Assembly (NCBI GenBank): GCA_026874595.1
Contig: CM049307.1
Coordinates: 79,894,643 to 79,958,642, forward strand
Reading direction: 5' to 3'
DNA from: Sipunculus nudus
Lineage: Eukaryota; Annelida; Sipuncula; Golfingiida; Sipunculidae
DNA: 64,000 nt
Shown here: in pieces, positions 1-10,226 of the stretch
How positions within the stretch are numbered: the first letter of the stretch is position 1
How the letters are laid out: each line of letters begins with the position of its first letter
Program-made: the position numbers and the translations under genes
The notes under the pieces: model-generated
Database searches by the model: none
What the model saw: the letters and a program-made list of their open reading frames with translations, nothing else
Told to the model about the DNA's origin: nothing

Positions 1-227
1 ACACCACTCCACCGCACCCCACCCGACGCATGTTCCTGAAATTGGGACCTTGAATTAGGTTTTGTCATTAATCCTCCTGGGTTGATCTCTCCATTTCATA
101 AAGCGAGAAACATGTGTTTTTCTCTTTCACTGACCACGCACGTCGGTCAAATCCCTCATTGAAAGCATGCGCTATTCATATGAACAATAGTCCTTAGTAT
201 TAGGGGTAAAGTGACAACGATGCACGC
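1..227. other. No gene seen; flank of tandem duplication
   Basis: Unremarkable AT-rich sequence to the left of the tandem duplication. No coding or structural signal is visible. Confidence 0.5.
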
Positions 228-1304
228 ATTCCGGTAATTGCCGAAGACAGTTCGGTTGTGCTCGGTTAAAAAAAATGGAAAAATCACTCAAAATTATATG
301 TATATTAAAAATTATTTATTTTCATATCGCCTATGTCACTGCGGGGATAATAACCTTTAAAATGATGTATGGCACAATATTGTACACAGCGCGGTTTTAG
401 AGAACATTGCGCACAAACATGAACTGAATTCCTTTTATAAGTATTAGATATTATTTTTATTATACTATAACTGCAAACAAGTCTTAATAGCACTCTTGAG
501 TTTGGAGGATGTGCCGCCCTTCCTTCGGTTATATATTTCATACTTCTAAACCTGTTCATACTGATTGACTATTGAATCGATTGATAAATGTCAACCAGAA
601 TGAAAAATCATTGCATAACTTAAAAATTAAATTCCAACTGATTCCCATCACTATAGTATTCACAGTAGTATTTAAGAGTCATCTGCATGCCAGTGGTGGA
701 TTAAGCCTTACTGGTCACAGTAACCTGGACCTGGGTGTTTATAGCTCAGGGTGGCCTGCCATTGCTGATCAACTACAAAATTAAAATAGTACATTGGCAT
801 ATGTGAAAATATTTTCCCCATTGATACTTAAAATGTAAAAACAAACAAACAAACAAAAAACAGTGGTTACAACACACAAACTAGGCCACTACCTATTAGT
901 AATATAAAGATTGAACGGTATTTATATCAAGTTCTGCCATAAATATGTTTACGTCATGATCATCGTGACTATAATACTATCTTTGTGTTTATCATTTAAA
1001 TCACCGCCATCAACCTGTGTGGCATTTATGTGCTTTCTGGAGACATGAGTTTGGAATGCTAGAGGCGGATCCGGGGGGGGGGGGGGGGGTGTACGGAGCT
1101 GTCATTCCACCTGGACGACTTCGGGATTGAAGACTCTGGGATTGACGACATTCTGAATGGAAGACATTCCGAAGACGACAATATAATTTGATACGTCAGA
1201 AGGAGTTCAAGGAGGGTAATTGGGGAATTACTACTGTAGTTGGGGCTAGGGTTAGGTTTTAGTAAGGGTTAAAGGTTAGGTTTTTAGTTTTGGGTTGGGT
1301 GGTA
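228..1304. repeat. Tandem duplication, copy 1 (about 1.08 kb)
   Basis: This stretch starts with ATTCCGGTAATTGCCGAAG and recurs almost letter for letter from 1305, a period of 1077 bases. Copy 1 carries about 60 extra bases near 485-545 that copy 2 lacks, flanked by short CTT-type repeats, and has a shorter poly(dG) tract (1073-1089). It ends in GGTTAGG-rich sequence. No credible protein is encoded; the small reading frames are repeated by chance in both copies. It may be a true segmental duplication or two haplotypes placed in tandem by the assembler. Confidence 0.9.
1090..1190 (+). repeat. Short interspersed block, also at 2125-2220 and inverted at 7808-7880
   Basis: The block after the poly(dG) tract contains spaced CATTC, CGTC and GGGATT words. 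A diverged reverse-complement version occurs at 7808-7880, outside the duplication, where CAGAAT, ATTCGGAAT, ATCGTCCATCC and AAGTCGTC appear in matching order. It is therefore a dispersed repeat rather than unique sequence. The superfamily is unknown. Confidence 0.5.
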
Positions 1305-2325
1305 ATTCCGGTAATTGCCGAAGACAGTTCGGTTGTGCTCGGTTAAAAAAAATGGAAAAATCACTCAAAATTATATGTATATTAAAAATTATTTATTTTC
1401 ATATCGCCTATGTCACTGCGGAGATAATAACCTTTAAAATGATGTATGGCACAATATTGTACACAGCGCGGTTTTAGAGAACATTGCGCACAAACGTGAA
1501 CTTAATTCCTTTTATAAGTATTAGATAGTATTTTTATTATACTATAACTGCAAACAAGTCTTCTAAACCTGTTCATACTGATTGTCTATTGAATCGATTG
1601 ATAAATGTCAACCAGAGTGAAAAATCATTGCATAACTTAAAAATAAAATTCCAACTGATTCCCATCACTAGTATTCACAGTAGTATTTAAGAGTCATCTG
1701 CATGCCAGTGGTGGATTAAGCCTTACTGGTCACAGTAACCTGGACCTGGGTGTTAATAGCTCAGGGTGGCCTGCCATTGCTGATCAACTACAAAATTAAA
1801 ATAGTACATTGGCATATGTGAAAATATTTTCCCATTGATACTTAAAATGTAAAAACAAACAAACAAACAAAAAAACAGTGGTTACAACACACAAACTATA
1901 GGCCATTACCTATTAGTAATATAAAGATTGAACGGTATTTATATCAAGTTCTGCCATAAATATGTTTACGTCATGATCATCGTGACTATAATACTATCTT
2001 TGTGTTTATCATTTAAATCACCGCCATCAACCTGTGTGGCATTTATGTGCCTTCTGGAGACATGAGTTTGGAATGCTAGAGGCGGATCCGGGGGGGGGGG
2101 GGGGGGGGGGGGGGGTGTACGGAGCTGTCATTCCACCTGGACGACTTCGGGATTGAAGACTCTGGGATTGACGACATTCTGAATGGAAGACATTCCGAAG
2201 ACGACAATATAATTTGATACGTCAGAAGGAGTTAAGGAGGGTAATTGGGGAATTACTACTGTAGTTGGGGCTAGGGTTAGGTTTTAGTAAGGGTTAAAGG
2301 TTAGGTTTTTAGTTTTGGGTTGGGT
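1305..2325. repeat. Tandem duplication, copy 2
   Basis: Near-identical second copy of 228-1304, with only scattered substitutions, a deletion of about 60 bases and a longer poly(dG) tract (about 2091-2115). The strong identity outside homopolymers implies a recent duplication or an assembly effect. Confidence 0.9.
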
Positions 2326-2367
2326 GAGGGTTATAGGGTTCTGTTAGGTTTTTTTGGTTAAGTTAGA

Positions 2368-2381
2368 TAAGTTGGTTTTAG
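2368..2381 (+). repeat. Target-site duplication, left copy
   Basis: TAAGTTGGTTTTAG here is repeated exactly at 7259-7272. The two copies bracket the LINE insertion. Removing 2382-7272 leaves a continuous GTTAGG-rich host sequence. Confidence 0.9.
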
Positions 2382-2587
2382 AAGAAGAAGAAGAAGAAAT
2401 TTATTTGTAGAAAAAGGCCTTGTGGCCCATGGTACAAATATAAACATAAATAAATGCAATTGAACAATAAACATGTAACATGATAACATGCAGTTAATAC
2501 ATACATATAAACATGGTTGTGTTACCTGCTGTTGTGTTGTTTCATAATCATAAAGTTTCTGTCACATCAAGTTCTTTCTTTAATTTG
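2382..2587 (-). mobile_element. Inverted 3' segment: ORF2 C-terminus, 3' UTR and TTC tail
   Basis: Read on the minus strand, the segment starts with CAAATTAAAG, encodes the residues KLKKELDVTETL and a TGA stop, then gives about 150 bases of 3' UTR. A GGGCCACAAGGCC near-palindrome (complement of about 2416-2430) precedes the end, which is a TTC microsatellite tail (2381-2398). Its first codons continue ORF2 exactly where the plus-strand copy is cut at 7260, so this is the missing end of the same RNA and not an unrelated insertion. Confidence 0.88.
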
Positions 2588-2724
2588 AGAAGAGCGCCAC
2601 CTGCTGGGGTGACTGAAATACGTGCTTCACATCGGCTCCCAGAAAATATTCTGATATTTGGATAGAATACAGAGCTGGTCATATATAGTGACTTATTAAA
2701 TGTTTGTGAGCACTCAAGTACGAA
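2588..2724 (+). other. Probable 5' UTR of the LINE
   Basis: About 140 bases lie between the inversion junction and the first candidate start codon. The sequence is richer in GC than the host (GAGCGCCACCTGCTGGGG near 2591). In APE-type LINEs an internal promoter is expected here, but no specific promoter motif is recognised. Confidence 0.5.
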
Positions 2725-3712
2725 ATGGGAGTTGGCATTACGGTCTGGAGGGCCAGGATAGGCTGCTACGCTCAACCGGGAATCCGAGAAAAGTTTCGGC
2801 CAGGGACCATAACACTGACAGGTATGTCCTTGACCTTGCGTCTTGTTGTATCCATGACGATACTGCTAACAATGTCTGGAGACGTTGAGTTGAACCCCGG
2901 TCCCCCAAAACAAACAGGCAATAAGGCAAAAAGTTCCAGTGTACAAAGCACAATACTGGAACACACGCGTGTTCTGAGAAGCAGCACGACAGACGGCTCA
3001 CAGGAACCTGATTGCATGGTGACAGAACAGGTGAGCGATAATGGGTCTATCGACCAACTGGCTGCCACCGGGGACAGTGTCACCGGTAGTACTTGTAGTT
3101 CAACACAAAACCTAGGCCCCAAAGATACTGATAGCATTTTGATCAGACTTGAGAAACAAGTACTTGAGCTACAAGGACAGGTAAAGTCACTGACTAAAGA
3201 AAACAAAAACCTCAAATAAAATTAGTAGGATAGAGGATCAAATGAGAAGGGACAATTTAGTAGTACATGGAATACCAGAAGATTCTAAAGAATCATGGGA
3301 TATGTCTGAAAACAAAGTGAGGAAGGTGATGAAAGACAAATTAAAAATTGAAAATTCAGAGGAAATTGAAATTGAAAGAGCGCATAGAATAGGGCCAAAA
3401 CGGAGTTCTAAAACTAGACCTATAATCGTTAAATTCAGTAAATTTAAGTGTAAACAAACAGTTCTGGTTGCAGCAAGGAAAGAACTAAAGGGATCTGGCA
3501 GTGACATAAAGTTTACAGAAGATTTCAGTGATCGTGTGCGGCAGATTAGAAAGGTTCTTGGCAATGAATTAGAGAATGCGCGGAAAGCTGGAAATACTGC
3601 ATACTTGTCCTATGACAAACTGATCATAAACGGTAAAACGTACAAGTGGGATGAAGACACAAGCTCAGTCGTTGATATTCTCGAGATGAGGTCACGTGTG
3701 AATGATGAATAG
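2725..3712 (+). pseudogene. LINE ORF1: 2A leader, coiled coil and RRM-like domain (one frameshift)
   Basis: Frame 1 from ATG 2725 (or the better ATG at 2824) gives a hydrophobic leader ending in GDVELNPGP, a polar Ser/Thr-rich linker and a coiled coil (LEKQVLELQGQVKSLTKEN), and stops at 3217-3219. The protein continues in another frame from about 3215: NKISRIEDQMRRDNLVVHGI, then ERAHRIGPKR and DKLIINGKTY. This order, coiled coil followed by an RRM-like fold with the RRDNLVVHGIPE block, matches L1-type ORF1 nucleic-acid-binding proteins. A single-base change around 3214-3220 explains the break. The C-terminus ends at TAG 3710-3712, in the same frame as ORF2. The likely role is RNA binding and chaperoning of the retrotransposon RNP. 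Confidence in the domain order is high; whether this copy makes protein is doubtful. Confidence 0.85.
2824..2904 (+). other. 2A-like ribosome-skipping peptide with signal-like leader
   Basis: From ATG 2824 the product begins MSLTLRLVVSMTILL, a basic then hydrophobic stretch like a signal peptide, and runs directly into SGDVELNPGP. The core fits the 2A consensus D-V/I-E-x-N-P-G-P in full. Skipping would fall between Gly and the final Pro (codon 2902-2904). 2A motifs of this type are known in APE-type LINEs, and signal-sequence/2A combinations are known in sea urchin. Here it would release the leader from ORF1. All consensus residues are intact. Confidence 0.9.
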
Positions 3713-6700
3713 GGTTTGGGCCGTGGCCCAGGAGAATATGTGAACAATTTAATACAATATGAGAATAACAGATATACATTACCTACAAAAGAAACGGATA
3801 ATACAGATAATCTTAGAAATAATGTAAATACAGACAGAAACTTTAAAATTGTATCCTGGAATTGTCAAGGACTTAAATACAAACAACAAAGTAATGAAAT
3901 GAAAAACTTACTGATAAATTATGACATCATTAGTTTGTGTGAAACTTGGGGTGCATATGATTCAGAATTTGATGATATGATGATGGGATTTACATGCTTT
4001 TCTAAAACACGCAAAAAGGCAGATAAAGGAAGAAATTCTGGTGGTGTATCTGTGTTTGTAAAAGATATATTTTGTACTTATGTTCATCGCATATATGATC
4101 ATTTTCAAGACATGGTTGTACTCCTAATGAATGGTAGAATTATTGATATTGATAATAATATTATTATGATATTTACATATATATCACCAGATGGCTCACC
4201 AATATACTTAGAACAAACAGATGGTATCAGTATTCTAGAAGAAAAATTATATATATTGAAAGCTAAATATCCAGATGCAAATGTATTTATAGCTGGAGAT
4301 CTTAATGCCAGAACTGGGAATATACAAGATTATATAAATCCATGTAAGGCAGATTCAGATATGATAAATGATCTTATTACAATTGAAAAAGATTCCATAA
4401 AAGAGCGTTGTTCTAAAGACAAAATAGTCAATAAATATGGAAGAATGTTACTTGATTTTTGTATAAGTAATAATCTCTGTATATTAAATGGTAGAACCAT
4501 AAATGATACTGAAGGTCAGTTCACATGTGTATCCTATAATGGTGCTAGCATTGTTGATTATATGGTATTATCAGTAGATATTATGCATTGTTTATCTGAT
4601 TTTGAAATATTAGATTTTGACTTGTCTGACCATTTTCCAATATGTTGTAGGTTCACTTGCACCAAACTGCACACATCATTGTATTCCTCTATGCACCTGC
4701 ACCCTTATCAGAGAATCCAGTGGAAACCTGAACTAGCACATTCCTTGTCCCAGAATGTTTTGGATCAGACAGGTAATGTTACAGTTGCAGACTTTAAGCA
4801 TAATATTTTATATTCAGAAGTTAATCATCAAGAAATTGATCAATCAGTAAGTATTTTAGAAAATATTTTGTTAATTGCATGTGCTCACATGTCCAAACCA
4901 GCACAAAATAAATCATTAAGACAACCAGCCTGGTGGGACACTCAGTGTGAAACCCTGAAAAAGATTAAATATTCAGTATTAAACAAATTTAGGAATTCAA
5001 AAAATTTATTACATTTGGAAGAATACAAAAATAAAAAACAGCAGTTCAAAAGAATTTGTAGGCAAAAATTGTTGAAATATAAACACAAGTTACAATGTTC
5101 CTTAATTGATAAAATAAATAAACCAGATAAATTTTGGAAAGAAGTAAAATTATTAACAAGAGTACAAAGGAAAAATGTAAACATTAATCCAGAAGAATGG
5201 TATACTTATTTTAATGACCTTCTCAATGTTAAGGTAGAGATAAATTCTTCATTTGAGAAGAATGTTGATAATTATTTAGAAAACCATGATTTATGTTGTG
5301 AAATGTGTTCTCAAAATTCCCCATCTATTCTTAATTCTGCTATTTTGGAAAGTGAGATTACGTGGAGTATTGAAAACACAAATGTAAATAAGGCACCTGG
5401 AACTGATGGACTCATTATAGAAGTATTTAAATGTACCAAAAATATCATAATTCCTTATTTATCTATCCTATTTAATCAAATAATGGTAACTGGACATTTT
5501 CCTAAGAGGTGGACAGAAGCAATACTTCACCCTTTACATAAATCAGGAAATCATAATAATGTGAATAATTATAGAGGGATTGCCTTGTTAAATACTACAG
5601 GAAAGATATTTACTAAAATTCTCTGTTCAAGAATAACAAGATGGGCCATAGAAAACCAAAAATTATATGAATGTCAAGCTGGATATAGACAAGGTTATTC
5701 CATTCCAGACCAAATTTTTACATTACAAGCAATAATACAGAAATATTTAAGCAAGAAAAAAGGGAGGGTTTATTGTGTTTTTGTCGATTTTAGCAAAGCT
5801 TTTGATAGAATTTCACATAAGTTACTTTTATACAGATTAATTAAAATAGGGATTCATGGAAACATAATTAAGGTATATTAAAATCCATGTTTGAAAAGTT
5901 AACTTGTTGTGTCAAGGTAGACAGTGGTTTAACGGAAGAATTTAAATGTTTTAATGGTACAAGACAAGGTTGCTTATTAAGCCCAATATTATTTATTTTA
6001 TATCTTAACACATTCTTTGAAATGGTTCATGAAACACAGCTTCCTGGTATTCAGATGTCATTACAACACAGAGATATAAATATTTTGGCCTTTGCAGATG
6101 ACATTTGTCTCATTGGAGACTCAGTTGGAAGACTTCAAAGCTTATTGAACATTTTAGAAAAATTCTGTGACAGATGGGGTGTGCAAGTCAATATTGATAA
6201 AACTAAATCTATGGTATTTAGAAGGGGAGGAACGGTAAAGCATAATGAGAAATGGTATTTCAAGGGTAAAAAGCTTTTAAATGTTAATAGTTATACATAT
6301 TTAGGAGTTATGTTCTCTTCATCACTGAAATGGAACCAATATTTAAATATACTTATGTTGAAAACAAGTAAAGGTTTAAATATTATAAAGAGTTGTGAAT
6401 CAAAATGTGGTAAAATGTCGTTATCAGTCATTTTGACTATTTTTGAGAAAGTTATAGTCCCTTCACTACTTTATGGTTCAGAAATATGGGGGTCCATTCC
6501 AAGACCAAAAATAGAATGTATGCAATCACGTGTTTGCAAGCAACTCCTTGGTGTGAGTAAAAAAACAGTAAATACTGCTGCCATATTAGAATGTGGAAGG
6601 TACCCTCTACACTGTATATATTTTAAAAGATGTATAAGTTATTGGTTAAAAATTATCTCAATGGAAAATTCTAGATACCCAAGATTATGTTATAACACTC

Positions 6701-7258
6701 TCAAACAATTAGATGATATAGGAAGAAGCACATGGGTGACAGATATAAAACTGCTGTTAAACAGATATGGTTTTAGTTTTGTATGGCTTGAGCAAAGTGT
6801 AGGTGACAGAAAAATGTTTGTGAATATGTTTGTACAAAGGGTTAAAGACAATAGCCAGCAAGAAATGTTAGCAGAAATCCAAAGTAAATCTAAGCTTAGT
6901 ATATATAGTGAAATTAAATCAGCAATAGAACCAGAAAAATATTTATATAATATGGCATTTGTATACAGACAAGCTTTATCAAAATTTAGATTAAGTGACC
7001 ATTGCTATGAAATTGAAATTGGAAGGAGATATAATGTACCCAGAGAAATGAGGATCTGTAAAATGTGTGACCAAGATGAGGTTGAAGATGAGATACATGT
7101 TTTATTTTATTGCTCTAGATATGAAAATATCAGAAAAGAATTTTTTACATCTTTTAAGGAAATTCCAAAAAATATATATGGTTTAATTAAGCTATTAAAA
7201 ACTCAGTCTTTTAATGTCCTTTTGAATGTAGCTAAATATTTATTTCAGGTTAACAAAT
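3713..7258 (+). pseudogene. LINE ORF2: APE endonuclease, reverse transcriptase and C-terminal CCHC finger (one frameshift)
   Basis: The frame opens straight after TAG 3710-3712 with no ATG before the endonuclease. APE endonuclease motifs: FKIVSWNCQGL (about 3842), SLCETWG (about 3930), AGDLNARTG (about 4294) and LSDHFPI (about 4624). Reverse transcriptase motifs: NKAPGTDG (about 5387), NNYRGIALLNTTGKIF, FVDFSKAFD (about 5777), GTRQGCLLSPILF (about 5956) and the catalytic FADD (6091-6102). A C-terminal finger CKMC...H...YC spans about 7057-7113. The frame stops at TAA 5879-5881 and resumes in another frame with KSMFEKL, so one or two bases have been lost or gained there. The last codons before the stop at 7270-7272 lie in the target-site duplication; the native end is in the inverted segment 2382-2587. 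The protein would nick DNA and reverse-transcribe the element RNA, but this copy needs its frameshift bypassed. Confidence 0.93.
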
Positions 7259-7272
7259 TAAGTTGGTTTTAG
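7259..7272 (+). repeat. Target-site duplication, right copy
   Basis: Exact repeat of 2368-2381. Its first bases (TAA) overlap a matching word in the LINE, a likely microhomology used for second priming. Confidence 0.9.
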
Positions 7273-7334
7273 GTTAGGGTTAGATTATGGTTTTTAGTAT
7301 TAGGATAAGGGTACGAAGACAAATTGCTAAGAGG

Positions 7335-7466
7335 AAAAATACTTGGCCGTTCCGGGATTCGAACATATGTCGGTGGCGCACAAGTCCGGCGCACCAACCG
7401 CTTCCCAGGAAAAACAAGCTTGGCTAGCGAGAATGTTCGGTCCGATTTTATGTTACCCCATAACAA
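7335..7466 (-). mobile_element. tRNA-derived SINE, copy 1
   Basis: Read on the minus strand there is a pol III B box GTTCGAATCCC (7354-7364), preceded by a weaker A-box-like TGGGAAGCGGT (7397-7407) and the shared block GCCGGACTTGTGCGCCACCG. The sequence is clearly related to the copy at 7607-7738. The spacing of the A and B boxes fits a tRNA head. No intact tRNA cloverleaf is claimed because the acceptor and anticodon arms are degenerate. The SINE family is not identified. Confidence 0.65.
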
Positions 7467-7606
7467 AAGCCCTCTTAAGAGCGTGCTGCAATCAAAACAA
7501 GATCTATTATCCCAGGATTCACAATTTGGTGAGCTTATTCCCTGGGCCACAAAGTTTACCGTCACGTTCGACGAACCCCCATTTGTTACAGAGACAAATT
7601 ACATAG

Positions 7607-7738
7607 GGGAAAACATAAGGCCGATCTGGGATTCGAACCCATGTCGGTGGCGCACAAGTCCGGCGTTCACCCGCTTCGCTAGAAAAGCAAGCTTCACTAG
7701 CGAGACAGTTCGGTCCGCTTTTATGTCACTCCGTAACT
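7607..7738 (-). mobile_element. tRNA-derived SINE, copy 2
   Basis: On the minus strand it has a perfect A box TAGCGAAGCGGG (7670-7681) and a B box GGGTTCGAATCCC (7628-7640), about 30 bases apart as in a tRNA gene. The flanking GCCGGACTTGTGCGCCACCG block and the downstream ACCGAACTGTCTCGCTAGTG segment recur in copy 1. It is therefore a tRNA-headed SINE, better preserved than its neighbour. Confidence 0.7.
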
Positions 7739-7739
7739 T

Positions 7740-9690
7740 TTATGTATAACTTAAACGCTGTATCAAATACATCTACTTTAACTACTTATTACGTATTATG
7801 TTATATTGTTGTCCATTCAGAATTTCATCCATTCGGAATATCGTCCATCCCAAAGTCGTCTAGCTGGAATGTAAGCTGTATATATGGGGGTAGGGGTCTA
7901 GGGATCCGACCCCTGGTTCCGCTGCTTGTGGCATTCAAAACTCAACTTTTTTTAAAGGGTTTTAGCTAAGTTTTGCCTTGACCTCATCTTTTGCTTACAA
8001 GGGGACCTTTTTCAGGCCTTGTCATTAGTCCACCTGGTTTGGACTCGAATTTTCCTAAATCCTGGATCCGCCCCTTAATACATTCCAGCTTTTAGTAGAA
8101 TACTGACATGTTCCTACAGAGCATAAAACTAGGAAGTTGCGGTCATATTTGTTATATCTACTGGGTAACTTTCTAAAGCTAGCTGTGTGAAAAAAAAATA
8201 CACAGGGCAATGCAAGACCCTGTCCATATAATTTTCCTGAGTTATGACCAATTATGTAGAAAATATAATTGGCTGCAATAGGAACAGAGGTATCGCTTCT
8301 TTATGTGTGTACTTGTATATAAATGTTTGTCTGAAGACGTAACTGTATTTAAAAAAAATGTTCTTAATTATCAAGAGAATCCATACAAAACAAGATCTTC
8401 TGCTAACCCCAATCTAACCTTTCCTATGCCCAGAAGTGAATGATAGTCCAGTTTTTGTTACACTGATCCCTGTCTTTGGAATCACCTGCCATTTAGTTTA
8501 AAGACCGCCTCAGATAGCTATTATTTAAAGTACTTGTACAAAAAGTTCGATACAGAACATTTTATAATCATATGTATTCTTACCTGATATTCGCCAATTT
8601 ATTAGATCTCTCGTAATTTACATATGTGCTGTCTTATTTTAGTTTATAGCAAATGAGTTCACCATTATCATGATTTGTACTTTCGTTCATGTGTTAATGT
8701 CTAGTTTTTATTATTCATATCCGTCTTGTTTATCAGCTTATTTTCAAGTCAGCCTCGGAGAGTGAACACTTTATCGACGCCAACTAGCATTTTTTAAATT
8801 AGATGTATACTTATACATATATCTGTCACATATTATGCTTGTCCTTTTCTTAGGGATCAATTGCCACTTAGTTGGATTACTAACTTTTACAAAGACTTTT
8901 TAGGCCCTTATACAGTTTAATGTAGCAGAACATTTTATAATTTATATATACTTACTTTATGTTTTACATTCTCATATTCTCGTTTGCATATTGTTTTATA
9001 TGTTTTAGTTAATATCCTAGAGTGTACAATTGTCTTAGACTTCCAAGTGGGTATTCGCGTACTATTCATGTATTTATCTTCATGCTATATATTTAGCATA
9101 TTTAGTTATACATTTAGTTAGCATTTAGTTATACTAAGGTTAACCCTTTTTTATATGTAAATGCGGGTTTGTGTAAATACAATAATGTACAACACTCACG
9201 TACTACTGCACAAGCGCGTGCTACATCGTTTATAGACGGTGATTTTTTTGTAAAAGGACATTATAAAACAGTACGATGGCGATTACAGATAAAGGGATTT
9301 TTGCATGTGCCTCTATATGCTTGAATATCGTTAATACATGAATTTGTAACTGGGGTGTTTTCATGTGAGTCAGAATATGTGTGTGTGTATCTGTGTTTAT
9401 TAGCCACGGGAGCGATTTTCACGCATATAGGGTCTGCATGAACTCAGGGATTTAGGGTAAAATGACGTCACTTAGCCATATTCTTCTTGGAGGCCTGCTT
9501 GATCCACTTTACACATATATTAGCCTGCCAATTCACGAATATACGTGGACATGGAACGAACCTTTATAATAAGTTAATACCTATCTAGGCATGTTTTGTG
9601 ATACCACGCATCACAAGTGTCACAGCCCAGCCAGTCCTCGTCACCGCCATCATGTAACGAACAGTATATATCTGCAGGCAGTGGTGTCTA
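7740..9690. other. No gene seen
   Basis: AT-rich non-coding sequence. It contains the inverted diverged block 7808-7880 already noted. No open frame of credible composition and no element termini were recognised. Confidence 0.5.
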
Positions 9691-9696
9691 GCTATA

Positions 9697-9865
9697 ATAA
9701 TTATAATAATAATAATAATAATAATAATAACATTAATAATTATATATATATGTCCAATTATTAAATAACTCACTTAAATTTTACACCTACAGTTTTTGAG
9801 GGCACATGTGTTGTAACTTTTTCCTGTGTTTTATCAATATATATATATATGATATATAAATATAT
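9697..9865. repeat. ATA/TAA and TA microsatellites
   Basis: An (AAT)n tract at about 9697-9731 and TA-rich tracts at about 9738-9751 and 9836-9865. Confidence 0.85.
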
Positions 9866-9993
9866 CAAAATGTTGTACAAGTACAATGATAGAACGGGTC
9901 TCACAACAAACACCCTCTTAATTTTGTGATCAAGTGGTAAACCACCGTTTGTGAATTTGTTTTTCGCTTCTGCTAAAGGCTCCTGTGCGGTAT

Positions 9994-10095
9994 CTATCTT
10001 CCCGTGGCGTTATGGGCGGCCACGTACTTCTTCACTGACGCCCAGCATAGCTCAATGGGATTGAGGTTGGCATGGTACGGAGGTAGCCTTAGCAC
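9994..10095 (-). pseudogene. Tc1/IS630-type DDE transposase, 3' exon
   Basis: The minus strand reads LRLPPYHANLNPIELCWASV then KKYVAAHNATG before a TAG at 9994-9996. LPPYH.xLNPIE.xW is the C-terminal DDE signature of Tc1/IS630-like (DDE_3) transposases and includes the third catalytic acidic residue (E of NPIE). The exon starts at a good acceptor, TTTATGCAG before GTG (10093-10095). The protein stops earlier than the family usually does, so this is a fragment or degenerate. Confidence 0.85.
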
Positions 10096-10226
10096 CTGCA
10101 TAAACGTATTGAATAAAAGAACATATATCTATATAATTAAAACAATTACAACTACAAATATCGGGACAATAATCTTACAAAATACCACATACACAAGCAT
10201 GCAGGATTGATATTTTATTTTTTTAC

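Larger units (their letters stand above)
2382..7258 (+). mobile_element. Nearly full-length APE-type non-LTR retrotransposon, inverted by twin priming
   Basis: One insertion between 14-bp target duplications. At the left, 2382-2587 is the element's 3' end in antisense: a GAA repeat (the complement of a TTC tail), a 3' UTR and the last codons of ORF2. From about 2588 to 7258 the 5' part runs in sense orientation: 5' UTR, 2A leader, ORF1 and ORF2. ORF2 on the plus strand breaks at CAAATTAA (7254-7261). The antisense fragment resumes at the same word (complement of 2580-2587) and carries ORF2 to its stop. This is the classic result of twin-primed reverse transcription. Apart from one frameshift in each ORF and one stop between them the element looks young. 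I could not assign a clade with certainty; 2A motifs are known from several APE-type clades, including CR1, L2, Rex1, Crack and Ingi. Confidence 0.92.

Noticed and set aside
1230-2345. Interstitial telomere-like GGTTAGG sequence
   Set aside because: The words are irregular (GGTTAGG, GGGTTAAAGG, GGTTAGGTTTT) and do not form a TTAGGG array.
2368-7272. Two separate insertions: an antisense LINE tail followed by a sense LINE
   Set aside because: One pair of target duplications encloses both parts, and the tail resumes ORF2 at the exact codon where the sense part stops. A single twin-primed event explains all of it.
7335-7738. Functional tRNA genes
   Set aside because: A and B boxes are present, but acceptor and anticodon arms do not pair properly in either copy; SINE heads fit better.
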